DNA from: Prinsepia uniflora
Lineage: Eukaryota; Streptophyta; Magnoliopsida; Rosales; Rosaceae
Length of the DNA: 64,000 nucleotides
Assembly (NCBI GenBank): GCA_032719365.1
Contig: CM064876.1
Span: forward strand, 57,717,864 to 57,781,863
Direction: 5' to 3'
Position numbers and translations under genes: made by a program. Under the pieces are notes generated by a model. It was given only the letters and a program-made list of their open reading frames with translations. It had not been told where the DNA came from and did not search any database. Below, one piece after another: positions 1-11,186 of this stretch (the first letter of the stretch is position 1; the number at the start of each line of letters is the position of its first letter).

Positions 1-1105
1 CTATTCTCGATGCCTGCAAGACAAATACCACATGAAATACGCTCTACTAGTAGGCTCGACGTCTAAGTGTGGATCGGCTCAAAAACTACGGAGCATTACC
101 TCGACGTCTGAGTCACAGTCCTAGTCTTAGGAACTACAGAGCATTACCGCAATGTTTGAGACTACTCACAATATCTATCTCGAAAACTATGGAACTTTAC
201 CTCGACGTCCATGACCGTCCACCCAAACTAGCATCTCGAGGAAGGTCTCCACATTGCATCTCACAATCATCACAATTATCAAGGGACCACATAACCATCA
301 CAACAACAATTCAACCATAACCACATAACCATTTTCCACAACTCACCGAGTATCTGGATAAAATAAACCCAATTTCCTCGCAAAACATGTTAATAACATT
401 TTTTCTTAATCATTCATAAAAATCCTCAAAATCTGTATAAAGCTGCCACGCAAGCTGACAAGCTTGCCACGTGGCTGACATGTGGCTACCACGTGGCATC
501 CATGTGTCAACCATGTAACCTACCACTTCATCAGCTATCAGAACTTCTCTGCCACGTCAGCATGTGCCATGTCATCATCATCAAACTCGCGACAGGTTGA
601 CCCGTTTCTCTGGTTTTGGGTTTTCCTACCTAGGGGGTTGACCCGGTCCTAAAACCTTTATTTATAACTCGTTTTTCTTGGTTTTTTGACCAAACTAACC
701 TAATCACTCTTTAGAACACCAAACTCAGAAACAAAAGAAAACGTCACGATTTGATACCTAAACCTTCGAAAAATCTTTCTAGAGTTCGGCCTATGTTCCT
801 AGATTGATTCCACGTCCAGCTTCTCATTTCTACTGCTGTGAAGCTTTGTACGTGCTCAAAGAACGTTTCCAGCATCTCAGTTCTACATTTCCCCCACAGA
901 AAAACCTAGGTGCACAAGTCCTTTGATTGGAAGATTTTCTCTCTCGCAGTTTCTTCTTCCCTTATAGTCACACCCTCTCTAGTTACAGCTTACACCTTCT
1001 ATTCTCTTCCTTCTCTATTTCTCCCTATTTTTCTCTCCTCGTTATCTCTCTATCTCCTCCTTTCTTTCTTTTTTCTTTTGCTCTCTATCGAACACCAAAA
1101 ATATC

Positions 1106-1202
<97 letters not shown>

Positions 1203-1487
1203 TGCAAGGTGAAGCGGTCGAACATTCCCCTAAAAGATCAAACACACTTGTCAACTAGTGTGGGGCTACTAGGGGATTTTTATGTGGTAAAAACCCAAAT
1301 TTACCTTTTGGGTGGAAAATGACCATAATGCCCCTTACCAATTATTGATCGCCAAATCACTTTCTGAAATCCAAACAACATATACTAACCATTTATGAAA
1401 TCCTCATTCCAAACCGTACACGACTACAGTCCCGAAAAGTTCATAAATCAAACGAATCGAAAAAAATCAACAAGTGAGGGTGTTACA
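1..1487 (-). repeat. 3' LTR of chromovirus B (left end cut by window)
   Basis: This stretch aligns, in the same orientation, with 30226-32249, which is the 5' LTR of the same minus-strand element. It ends in GTTACA at 1487, so on the minus strand the LTR begins TGTAACACCC, the usual start for chromovirus LTRs of this type. Next to it (1488-1540) lies a decayed polypurine-tract region, and then the end of B pol. Relative to the other copy it lacks about 100 bp near position 320 and about 480 bp near position 440, and its CA repeat is strongly expanded. The LTR continues beyond the left edge of the window. Confidence 0.85.
1106..1198. repeat. (CA)n microsatellite
   Basis: This is an almost uninterrupted CA dinucleotide run of about 45 units, with one AAAC interruption near 1131. 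It lies inside the B 3' LTR. The same place in the partner LTR (about 31962-31976) has only about seven units, so the run expanded after insertion or collapsed in the partner. Apparent proteins rich in His-Thr or Cys-Val here are translations of this repeat. Confidence 0.97.
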
Positions 1488-1540
1488 ATCTACACCATTT
1501 ATGAAATCCTCATTCCTCATTCCTCATTCGTCCCTGAAAT

Positions 1541-3976
1541 TTATTCAAACAAGTTAGGGTACTGTTCACACATTTGTACTTTGGTCTCCTACATAGCTTC
1601 TTCGACGTTCTGATTCATCCATAACATCTTAACCAAGGGAATAATTTTGTGGTGGAGTACCTTATCCTTCTGATCCGGGATTCGTACCCATTTTTCTTCG
1701 AAACCCAGGTCCTCTTGAAGTTCACTGGGTTGCTATCTTAGAACATGAGAAGCATCAGGCATATATTTCTGAAGCATGGAGACGTGAAACACATCATGGC
1801 CCTAAGAAAGTTTAGGGGGTAGTACCAAACGATATGCCACTAGTCCAATCCTTTCAGTGATCTCATAAGGATAAATATAACGGGGACTTAATTTCTCCCA
1901 TTTACTAAACCGTACTATACCATTCCAAGGGGATAACTTTAAGAACACTCGATCACTAACTACAAATTCCAATGCTAGGGCTCGACGATCAACGTAACTT
2001 TTCTGATGATCTTGGGTAGCCTTCAATCGTTCCTAGATCACCTTTTCTTTTTCTTCTAGATCATCTACCACCTCCGATGTTAGCCGTTTCCTTTCCCCAA
2101 CTTCCATCCAATAAATAAGCGTTCTGCACTACTGGCCATAGAGTGCCTCATACGGAGCCATCCCAATAATAGAATGATAACTATTGTTATATTCAAATTC
2201 CATCAATGGTAGGTAAGTGTCCCCTGCTTCCCGAAAATTGGAGAACACAAGATCTCATCATTTCTTCCAAAATCAGAATGGTTCGTTTTGACTAACCATT
2301 CGTCTGACGATGAAAGGCAGTACTAAAATGCAACTTCATACCAAACGCTTCCTGTAAACTTTCCCAAACCCGAGATGTAAATCTGGGATCACGATCAGAG
2401 CCAATGGACTCAGGGGTTCCGTGTAACAGGAAAATTTCATCTACAAATAATCTCACCAATTGGTCTAACTCATAATTCTCTCGCACTGGTAAGAAATGGG
2501 CTGACTTGGTCAATCTATCCGCAATTACCCAAACTCTGTCATATCCTTGTTGCGTCCTTGGAAGCTTGAACATGAAATCCATCGTTAAATGGTCCCACTT
2601 CCATTTTGGAAATGGTAGTGACTGGGATGACCCATATGGTTTTTGTCGCTCGACATGTACTTGCTGACAAATTAAACATTTACTCACATACCTTGTTATT
2701 TTTCCCTTCATTCCAGCCCACTAATAATATTCTCGAAGTGTACGATACTTTTTTGTTCCACCAGGATGCATTGCATAAGTTGAACTATGGGCTTCCTCTA
2801 AAATCTCCTTTTTCAACCGTTCATCGTCTGGTACACAAAGTCAACCCTCTTTCCAGAGCTCTCCATTATTCGTAAGGGTATAATTATGTCGTCCACCAAC
2901 TTCCACATCCATTCTAATCAAACAAAAAATAGGATCTTGAAACTGACCCTCAATAATTTGGTCAATTAGAATAGGTCTCACATGAAAGCTCGCTAGAAGT
3001 GCTCCCCGCTCACCAATCTCCAACTTAACCCCTATCTTCCTAAATTCCACTAACAACGGTAAGTAAAACACCTGTACATGAGCAATAATTGCATATTTTC
3101 TACTTAAAGCATCTACAACTACATTAGCCTTCTCGGGCTCGTAGTCAATGGTACAATCATATTCCTTAATCAACTTTAACCACCTTCGTTGCCTCAGATT
3201 TAGCTCTTTCTACGTATAGAAATACTTCAAACTCTTGTTATCCTTGTAAATCTTGCACTTCTTTCCATAGAGGTAGTGCCTCCAAATTTTTAGTGCATGG
3301 GCCACCGTTGCTAAGTCCAAATCGTGTACCAGGTAATTCACCTCATAAGTCTTCAACTGTCGCGACGCATAATCAATAACTTCCCATGTTACATCAACAC
3401 GTATCCCAATCTATGCAATGAAGCATCACTATAAATCTCGAACACCCCACAATCATCGGGAAGGGCAAGTACTGGTGCAAAATTCAACCGACTTTTTAAC
3501 TCCTGGAATCCCTGCTCACAGTCATCATCCCACACAAAATTTACTCGTTTTCTAGTCAACCAGGTTAAAGGGGCTACAATAGAGGAAAATCCTTCTTCAA
3601 ACCTCCTGTAGTAACCTGCCAATCTAAGGAAACTCTTTATCTCTAACACTGTCCTGGGCTGTGACCAATTCGCTATTGCCTCCATCTTTTGGGGATCCAT
3701 ACTAATCCCATCTGCCGATATCACGTGGCCCAAGAAGTTAACACTAGATAGCCAAAACTGACATTTACTGAGTTTAGCAAAAAGATGATTGTTCCTAAGT
3801 ATCCTCAACTTCATCCTCAAATGTTCCTCATGTGCTTCCTTACTTTTAGAATATACCAAAACATCATCAATGAACACGATCACAAATTGGTCAAAGAATG
3901 GGCGAAAAACCTGATTCATCAAATCCATAAAAGATGCAGGAGCATTGGTAATCCAAACGGAATCACCAAAAACTCG
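1541..3976 (-). pseudogene. Chromovirus B pol, 3' half (RT C-terminus, RNase H, integrase, chromodomain), broken
   Basis: Read on the minus strand from 3976 down to 1541, this is the C-terminal half of a Ty3/gypsy polyprotein. In order it shows the RT catalytic box FIDDVLVYSK, RT thumb and RNase H start (YSDASLHRLG) at 3928-3389, the RNase H end (VVVDALSRK) near 3110, the integrase CX2C of the HHCC finger (CLICQQ) and DDE core motifs (TMDF, SDRDPRF) at 2711-2292, a GPY/F module (SPRYIYPYEI, with the usual Gly changed) at 2026-1802, and a chromodomain-like tail ending LFE-stop at 1541. Frameshifts and stops separate these blocks, so no protein can be made. The upstream part of the gene continues at 13909-14281. 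Element A inserted between them in the middle of the RT motif preceding EFLVIPFG. Confidence 0.92.
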
Positions 3977-3981
3977 TAATG
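3977..3981. repeat. Target-site duplication TAATG, left copy (element A)
   Basis: TAATG directly precedes the TGTAACGCC start of element A and recurs at 13904-13908 directly after its end. A 5-bp duplication is what Ty3/gypsy integrases produce. It falls inside the RT codons of element B. Confidence 0.95.
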
Positions 3982-4876
3982 TGTAACGCCCCGAAAATCA
4001 AAAACTTGTAAAATATTAAAATAATGTGAAAATGACGTTTTTACCCTTGACGACATATGGCTAAAAGTTGACTTTTTGTTTAAAATACTTTTTGCATATT
4101 TCTCGAGTACTGTTGTGTAGGTCTCGGAACGCTGAATTCGTAGACAGGCGGCACGTCGAAAACGGAGCTCGTATGAAGAAGTTATGGGTCTGAGAAGTTC
4201 AGGGGCAAAATGGTCATTTGTGACCACAAGGGTAAAATGGTAATTTTATATTGGTTTTAACTTAAACGGTCTAAGGATTAATATGAAGTGCTGACTCTCC
4301 CTTTTAATTGCTGATTCATTTCAGAAAATGACTCATATCCTTCATCAAGTGACAAGTGTCACTTGTTTATAAGGGTTAGTGGCACTTGGTTAATTAATTA
4401 ATTGAGGTTAGCAGCTGATGGGTAATTACGTGAACAGTAACTGGCTTAGAACCCAAAACAGAGCACCGATACTTCCCTTCTTCCTCCTTAATCGAATTCT
4501 GTTGTAACCAGCGTGATTGAGCAAGAAATTGGCTAAATTGAAGAGTGAAAAACCGAAGAGGAACCAAACAAACCTAAGAAAACACCCTACTGCACTTACC
4601 CGAAAATCCTTCAATTCCTTCATTTTCGAATTTGGATTTCCAGACGGTTTCGTTCCAATTTGACGTGATATTAAGCTTCCTGGGAGCTTAACGACTCGAA
4701 CCCAATCAAATAGAACAAGAATTGGAGCTGTAATGGTGATGAACAGACCCTGCAACTAGTTCGGAAAATCGAGCTTGAGTCGAGGTACTTAGAGGTAAAA
4801 TTTCATGAAATTGATTTCGAATTCGTGTTCATTATAGTCCTATGATGCTTCTGGTGTGAACAATTGAAGGAAACAG

Positions 4877-5394
4877 GTGAGTTTTGGATGGGACCCGAAC
4901 TCAAACCCGACGTGTGTTCCTCTTGAGTCAAGATGATTTAAGGCTTAATTAATTAAATTGAAGTGATAGAACTGTAAGTTAGATTAACTTTATGATAACG
5001 AGTGAAAGAACGGAAGGAATTGAGTTGGAATCACGGGAAAACGAGTCGGGTCTGATCGCGGGTCGCTGACCCGTTTATCAGAGAAACGGGTAGAGAAGGG
5101 AACTGTAGCAATCACTGTTCACGGCGCGTGGCTTTCACGCGCAGCCGCTTGCGGCGGCGCGTGAGGGCGCGTGGCCGGGAATCTGAGGAAGGGTCCAACA
5201 GCAATTTTGATACTTTCGATGATACAGACCTATTAGCGTTGGTTTCGGGTCAATCGGATATGAACTGAGAGTAGTTTTGTGTACCCGAAGCGTATAGGCT
5301 ACGTTTAAAATAATATTATTTTATTCCGACGATTAGGAAATTCGTATAGGGGATTATGTGATAAGCTAGTAATATTATATTACTTGTTTGACAG
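4877..5394 (+). promoter_or_regulatory. Candidate leader intron 1 in LTR A
   Basis: AAACAG|GTGAGT at 4877 is a full-consensus plant 5' splice site, and TTGTTTGACAG|G ending at 5394 is a good 3' splice site. Equivalent donor and acceptor pairs occur at corresponding places in LTRs C, F, G, E and I2 (see findings). Splicing is an inference from sequence only. Confidence 0.4.
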
Positions 5395-5459
5395 GCCCGA
5401 ATACTTCCAGGACATCGGAAGGACGCGAACAACTCGAAACGGAACAATCTGGACGGTGT

Positions 5460-6359
5460 GTGAGTGGGCTTTTCTTTTCTACCCTAAATGCATGCATATA
5501 TGTGTTTTAAATGCCTTATAATATGATTTGAAATGATTTGGTATGATTGATACTTCGATATGATGATTTTCGAATTTTTGGGAATATTATATTATTTTTT
5601 GGAATATTATATTATTTTATATGCTTTTGGGCACAATTTTCGAGAAAACTGTGAAACTGATATTTCGAGCTAAGGCTCGGGGTTTGAACTTGATTTTGAC
5701 TCGGATTATGAGTCTGATATTGGATTTGATAGATTTATGTCATAAATGAGATTGTGATTGCGCAGGTTTGCGTGGATTGGTTTATGGATTTGAGAAAAGT
5801 GTTTTTGGGCTTAAAGCTCAGCTCAAAAATGGTTTTGATATTACGTGCAACTGTTTTCATTGGTTTTCATAATGATATATGAGGGCTTTCGGTGTGGAAT
5901 ATGTTTCCCCCGAAATGGACCCTGGAGATAACGCTCGCCTCCGAGATGGAAGTGTTTACCCCGGATAGGTCATGTAGCACAGTCTGTTGTCGTGCAGCCA
6001 GATGGAGGCTCGACTCAGACCAGATGTGCTGGATTTTATGGAGGTCAGTCAGTGATATGTTCATGACGACCTGGATTGCCGGCTGGTGATGTGTTCACAG
6101 CGGCGGATGCTCGGGATTTGAGTGGTCCTTGAGCTTATTGATTGCACGCGTTGCAGGGATAACGTGACTCTATATTGGACCTGGATTCTGTGTTTTCATT
6201 GATATTGAGATTTATATTCATATCTTAATTATTTGATTTATGAGTTATGATATGCATGCATGTTTGTGAAAACTAGAGGGTAAGACTATATTTTGATAAA
6301 TGTATTTCTAAAGGTTATTTTTCTCCACTCACACCTTTGATGTTTTGTTTGCCCTCCAG
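5460..6359 (+). promoter_or_regulatory. Candidate leader intron 2 in LTR A
   Basis: GTGAGT at 5460 follows a 65-nt putative exon. The candidate acceptor is GTTTGCCCTCCAG ending at 6359, preceded by a T-rich tract. GTGAGTGG at the donor and CCACTCAC at 6325 near the acceptor are reverse complements. The same arrangement is seen in the other LTR families. The base before the donor is T rather than G, which weakens it. Confidence 0.4.
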
Positions 6360-6659
6360 GCCAGTGCACAGGTACTGAGGCTCATTTCGAGGCAGAAGAA
6401 TAAACGGACCGTTGCATACTCAGACACTTTGCAGCGTAAGATTTTGCTCCCTACATGTAAATATTTCCTATGCTCTGTAAACTTGTTGACTAGGTCAACG
6501 GTCTCGAAATACTGAACTATCCCTAGTCTGACGATGTTATCGTTTATATGTGTTATATGTATATATTTGAAACTACTTTTGGTATTTTCGAGTTATTGTC
6601 AGACGGGAGCAGGATCTGTCACGGTTATCGAAGGATAATCGGGATGGGTCGTGTCAAAT

Positions 6660-6672
6660 TGGTATCAGAGCA
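6660..6672 (+). other. Primer binding site of element A
   Basis: TGGTATCAGAGCA begins three bases after the 5' LTR end. It is the sequence complementary to the 3' end of plant initiator tRNA-Met, the usual primer for minus-strand synthesis in plant gypsy and copia elements. Confidence 0.95.
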
Positions 6673-6749
6673 CTAGGTTGCGGTCTGAGTCTTGCACATT
6701 GTGTGCAGGTCTGGTTAACTGATCTGTTTTACGTGCAGCATAATTCTAT

Positions 6750-7650
6750 ATGCCTCCACGACGCGAGCCTCGTGCACAGCCTGGCGAAGAAATGGAGGGT
6801 CCAGACGTCGAGAGAGCCCAACGGTTGGGGGCCACGAGTTTCACTGGGCAGACTACCCCAGATGAGGCGTACGATTGGATTACACAGTTGGAACGGATTT
6901 TTGAAATCATGCACTGTCCACCAGGAGATATGGTTCCTTTAGCTACATTTATTCTGAGTAGTCAGACGTATCGATGGTGGCGTGGATTGCAGTTGACGGG
7001 ATTGGATGCTAATACCCTGAATTGGTAGGATTTCCGGCATCGTTTCCTAGATCAGTTTTATCCTCGATCCTATCGTAATGCCAAGGAAGTGGAATTTCTT
7101 CAACTGATACAAGGAGATCTATCTGTGGCTGACTATGAGCAAAATTTCTTGAATTTGGCCAATTTTGCCCCTTTGTTTGTGTCTACCGAGGAGGATAAGT
7201 GCAGAAGGTTTGAGTAGGGGGTTAAAGAATGCGATCCGTGGTGCCGTGACAGTGGGATCATATGCTTATCTGAGGGAGTTGTCAGATGCTGCTGCCAGAG
7301 TTGAGGTGACTTTACCAGCTCCCCAGCAGTTTTCAGGCTATGGTCGGCACCGAGAACGACAGTATCAGGGGGCGCCGAGTCAGAGATGGCCAAAAAGAGG
7401 CAGTTCTAGTTCTGGATCATCGGGTGGTACTCGTTCGAGCTATGGTCGTGGGAATGCAACGAGATTTGGGCCTCAATCTTCGGCAACAATGCAGTTTAGT
7501 GAAGCATCAGTGGGATCAGCCAACCGACAGAACAGCGGGTCCAATCAGGGAAATGTACTTGTTTGCTTTTACTGTCGGGAGCCGGGCCATTTCAAGAAGG
7601 ACTGCCCACGTTTGATTGGTCGTGGTACCGGTTGGGGCACTGCCGAGTAG
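6750..7650 (+). pseudogene. gag of element A (capsid and CCHC zinc knuckle), disrupted
   Basis: The start ATG (MPPRREPRA) corresponds to the gag start in element C at 18490 (MPPRRIPQA). The capsid part shows the WITQLERIFEIMHCPP and YRWWRG motifs of plant gypsy retrotransposon gag. The nucleocapsid part is a Ser/Gly/Arg-rich stretch and then a complete CX2CX4HX4C knuckle, CFYCREPGHFKKDC, near 7561-7602, which binds RNA during packaging. Lesions: TAG at 7026, TAG at 7215 together with a one-base frame change in the run of G after it, and TAG at 7648. The frame returns to the original one near 7690. gag, pro and pol lie in one reading frame apart from these lesions, so the ancestor probably encoded a single polyprotein. 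Confidence 0.9.
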
Positions 7651-7689
7651 AGTCGGAGTACAGCATCGACTTCTGATACGACTGGGGGA

Positions 7690-8210
7690 GAGGAGCTGGT
7701 CGAGGACGTGGTAACTCACAAGGACGTGGTCAGATTTCGGGACCACAGGCTCGAGTATTTGCTGTTACGAAACAGGAGGCTCGATCTACCCCAGGAGTGG
7801 TAACAGGTATGCTTCCTATTTTTGGTCATCATGCACGTACCTTAATAGATCCGGGAGCTACTCATTCATTTGTTTCTCGCACTTATGCAACCTTAGCTGA
7901 TAAAGAGGTTTCTGCACTTGGTTGTGACATGGGAGTCGGTACGCCGACCGGTGACATTTATGTAGTCAACCAAGTGATACGAGAGTATCCTATCTTGATC
8001 GGGAGTGTGCATCTCGTGGTTGACTTAATTTTGTTAGATTTATGTGATTTTGATGTTATCCTTGGGATGGATTGGCTGACAACCCATCATGCCTCTATCG
8101 AATGTTTCGATAAGAGGGCGATACTCCGGAGTCCAGGATTACCGGAGGTGATATTCCAGGGAGATCGGCAAATGTTACCCGCTAAAGTTATATTAGCTCT
8201 TACAGCATAA
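7690..8210 (+). pseudogene. Aspartic protease region of element A
   Basis: The retropepsin active-site motif appears as LIDPGATHSF around 7849-7878. The catalytic Asp and Gly are present, but the residue between them is Pro where Ala/Ser/Thr is usual. It is followed by the conserved segments MGVGTPTG and DVILGMDWL. The protease would cleave the Gag-Pol precursor inside the particle. The segment is in the same frame as RT and is separated from it by TAA at 8208-8210. Confidence 0.88.
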
Positions 8211-10124
8211 AGTTTGTTGCGAAAGGGTTGCCAGGGTTATCTAGCACATGTGGTTGATGTACGAGATACCCCAGTTAGGGTTGAGGACATCCCTATCGTA
8301 TGTGAGTTCCCAGATGTGTTTCCTGAGGACTTACCAGGAGTGCCACCGCATAGGGAGATGGAGTTCACCATTGACTTGATTCCGGGTACACGACCTATTT
8401 CTTTGCCTCCTTATCGCATGGCACCAGCTGAGTTAAGAGAATTAAAGGTGCAATTGCAAGATTTAGTCGATATGGGATTCATTCGACCGAGTGTGTCACC
8501 ATGGGGAGCCCCCGTACTGTTTGTGAAAAAGAAGGAAGGTAGTCTGAGAATGTGTATGGACTACAAGCAACTAAACAAGGTGACGATCAAGAATAAGTAT
8601 CCTTTGCCTCGAATTGACGATTTGTTTGATCAGTTAAGGGGAGCTACATATTTTTCGAAGATTGATCTTCGTTCTGGTTACCATCAGCTGAGGATTCGAG
8701 AAGAGGATATTCCGAAAACAGCCTTTCGGACTCGGTATGGTCATTATGAGTTTCTCGTGATGCCCTTTGGCTTAACCAATGCTCTGGCAGCATTTATGGA
8801 CATGATGAACCGAGTATTCCGGAAATATTTTGATCAGTTTGTCATTGTATTTATTGATGATATTTTAGTATATTCAAAGACTGCGAAGGCGCATGAGAAG
8901 CACTTGAGGCTTGTGCTTGGAACTCTGAGGGATAATCAATTGTTTGCGAAACTGAGTAAATGCCAATTTTGGCTGACGAGGGTGGGATTTCTGGGGCATG
9001 TGATATCTGTGGAAGGAATTTGTGTCGATCCCCAGAAAATTGAAGCAGTGGCAAATTGGGAACAACCCACAACAGTGACTGAAGTGAGGAGCTTTTTGGG
9101 GTTAGCCGGTTATTACAGGCGTTTCGTAGAAGGATTTTCTACGATTGCTGCTCCATTGACTCGTTTGACCAGGAAGGGAGTTCCGTTTATTTGGGACGAG
9201 ACTTGCGAGCAGAGTTTTCAGGAGCTGAAGAAACGTTTGACATCCGCTCCAGTATTGGCTCTTCCAGATGATAGTGGCGAATTTGAAGTCTGTACTGATG
9301 CATCCTTACACGGTTTAGGGTGTGTGTTGATACAGCATGGGAAAGTGATTGCTTATGCTTCTCGACAATTAAAATCCCATGAGCGCAACTATCCTACCCA
9401 TGACTTGGAATTGGCTGCAGTAGTGCATGCGCTAAAGATCTGGAGACATTATTTATATGGGGAGACCTGCCGACTATTTACGGATCACAAAAGTTTGAAA
9501 TACTTTTTCACTCAGAAGGAGCTAAATGTGAGGCAGAGAAGATGGATGGAATTGCTTAAGGATTACAATTGTACGATTGAATACCATCCTGGAAAAGCCA
9601 ATGTGGTGGCTGACGCACTGAGTCGGAAGTCAGCACATTCAGTAGGCCATTTACGAACAATACACTTACCTCTATTAGTTGAACTGCGTAAGATTGGTGT
9701 TGTGTTAGGACTTGATAGTCAAGATGGGTTGGTAGCGAGTTTCCAGGTGCGACCAATCCTGATTGATCAGATTATTGATGCTCAATTTCAAGATGCGACT
9801 TTATGTATCCTTCGAATTGAAGTAGAAGCCGGAGAACGGCAGGATTATGCAGTGAATGAGGACGGAGCCATAACCACAGAAGGGAGATTATGTGTACCTG
9901 CAGATGAAGCATTGAAAAAGGAGATTCTGGCTGAAGCTCATAGTTCTGCATATGCTATGCATCCAGTAGGAACAAAAATGTACCGTACGCTCCGAGAACA
10001 TTACTGGTGGCCTGGCATGAAACGAGAAATTGCTGCGTATGTGAATAAATGTTTGATATGTCAACAAGTAAAGGCGGAAAAACAGAGACCCTATGAAGCA
10101 TTACAACCGCTTCCTATCCCATAG
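8211..10124 (+). pseudogene. Reverse transcriptase, RNase H and integrase zinc finger of element A
   Basis: This open block of about 637 codons between two stops has no ATG of its own and is the interior of the polyprotein. The RT contains MDYKQLNKV, FSKIDLRSGYHQ and the catalytic box FIDDILVYSK (Asp pair near 8856-8861). RNase H retains all acidic residues (TDASLHG, HDLELAAV, FTDHKS, VADALSRK). The last 60 residues are the integrase HHCC finger (AHSSAYAMHP and CLICQQVK). One odd change is TNALAAFM where the family usually has Pro. The block ends at TAG 10122-10124 in the conserved WKW segment. Apart from the flanking stops this part of the enzyme looks intact. Confidence 0.93.
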
Positions 10125-11186
10125 TGGAAATGGGATCATATAACTATGGATTTCGTGTTCAAACTTCCGAGGACGCCCCGAGGCCATGATGGAGTTTGGG
10201 TGATTGTGGATAGACTCACCAAGTCAGCGCATTTCCTACCTGTAAAAGAATATTTTCAGATAACCCAATATGCTAAATTGTTCATTAATGAGATTATTCG
10301 GTTACATGGCACACCTGCCTCCATTATTTCAGACCGAGATCCCCGATTCACATCTAGATTCTGGAAAAGCCTACAGGAAGCTTTTGGAACCAGATTGCAT
10401 TTTAGTACAGCATTTCACCTTCAAACTGACGGACAATCTGAACGGACCATCCAAACCTTGGAAGACATGATGAGAGCATGTGTTCTACAATTCCAGGGTA
10501 CTTGGGAGTCACACTTACCACTGATGGAATTCGCCTATAATAACAGTTATCAAGCAAGTATTGGAATGGCACCTTATGAACCTCTATATGGACGCCAGTG
10601 CCGAACCCTTTTGTGTTGGACAGAGGTAGGTGAAAGAAAATTGTCTAAGTCCGAATTGATTGATCTGAAGACAGAGAAAGTTAAGCTCATTCGAGATAGA
10701 CTCAAGGCAGCCCAGGACAGGCAAAAGAGCTACGTGGATCGGCGAATCAGAGATCTTGAATTTGTAGTGGGAGATTGGGTTTTTCTGAAGTTATCCCCTT
10801 GGAAAGGTATAGTACGATTTGGCAGGCGCGGGAAATTAAGCCCCCGTTTCATCGGACCTTATGAGATTATCGAGCGGATTGGCCGAGTTGCTTACCGATT
10901 AGCATTACCATCGGAGCTTTCCAGAGTTCATAAAGTCTTTCATGTATCAATGCTACGGAAATATGTGTATGATGAGTCCCATGTATTAGAAGAACAGCCT
11001 ATTGAGCTCAGGGAAGACCTAAGCTTTGAGGAGCAACCTGTGCAGATCCTGGATCGAAAAGATAGAGTACTCCGTCGAAAGACAATTCCTTTAGTGAAAG
11101 TGCTTTGGCGAAATCAGAATGTAGAAGAGGCTACTTGGGAACCCGAAGCTCAGATGCGAGAGCAGTATCCGTACTTGTTTCCGTGA
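10125..11186 (+). pseudogene. Integrase core, GPY/F module and chromodomain of element A
   Basis: It is in the same frame as the preceding block, after the TAG at 10122. The integrase DDE triad is visible: Asp in TMDF, Asp in SDRDPRF, Glu in QSERTIQTLE. The GPY/F module reads RFIGPYEIIERIG. The C-terminal 55 or so residues (VQILDRKD..., PLVKVLWRNQNVEEATWEPE) form a chromodomain, the mark of chromoviruses, which is thought to direct integration to particular chromatin. The frame ends at TGA 11184-11186, touching the inverted repeat that precedes the polypurine tract. The usual HPQTDGQ is HLQTDGQ here. Confidence 0.93.

Larger units (their letters stand above)
3982..6656 (+). repeat. 5' LTR of element A
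   Basis: A 2675-bp LTR beginning TGTAACGCCCCG and ending GGGTCGTGTCA. It is matched along its length by 11222-13903. It contains a TATA-like TTTATAAGGG near 4369, a GC-rich stretch with a palindromic GCCGC-TTGC-GGCGGC near 5143, two CATGCATG motifs (5488-5497, 6252-6262), GTGAGTGG at 5460 and CCACTCAC at 6325. Apparent short reading frames here recur in both LTR copies and look non-coding. Confidence 0.96.

Noticed and set aside
910..1254. Open frames rich in His-Thr or Cys-Val on both strands
   Set aside because: They are translations of the CA/GT microsatellite inside the B LTR, not proteins.
4426..4755. A 109-residue minus-strand frame conserved at 11666-11995
   Set aside because: Both copies lie at the same place in the two LTRs of element A. 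LTR identity explains the conservation and no protein family is recognised.
6657..6680. tRNA-like sequence after the LTR of A
   Set aside because: It is only the 13-base primer binding site complementary to tRNA-iMet. No tRNA cloverleaf is present.
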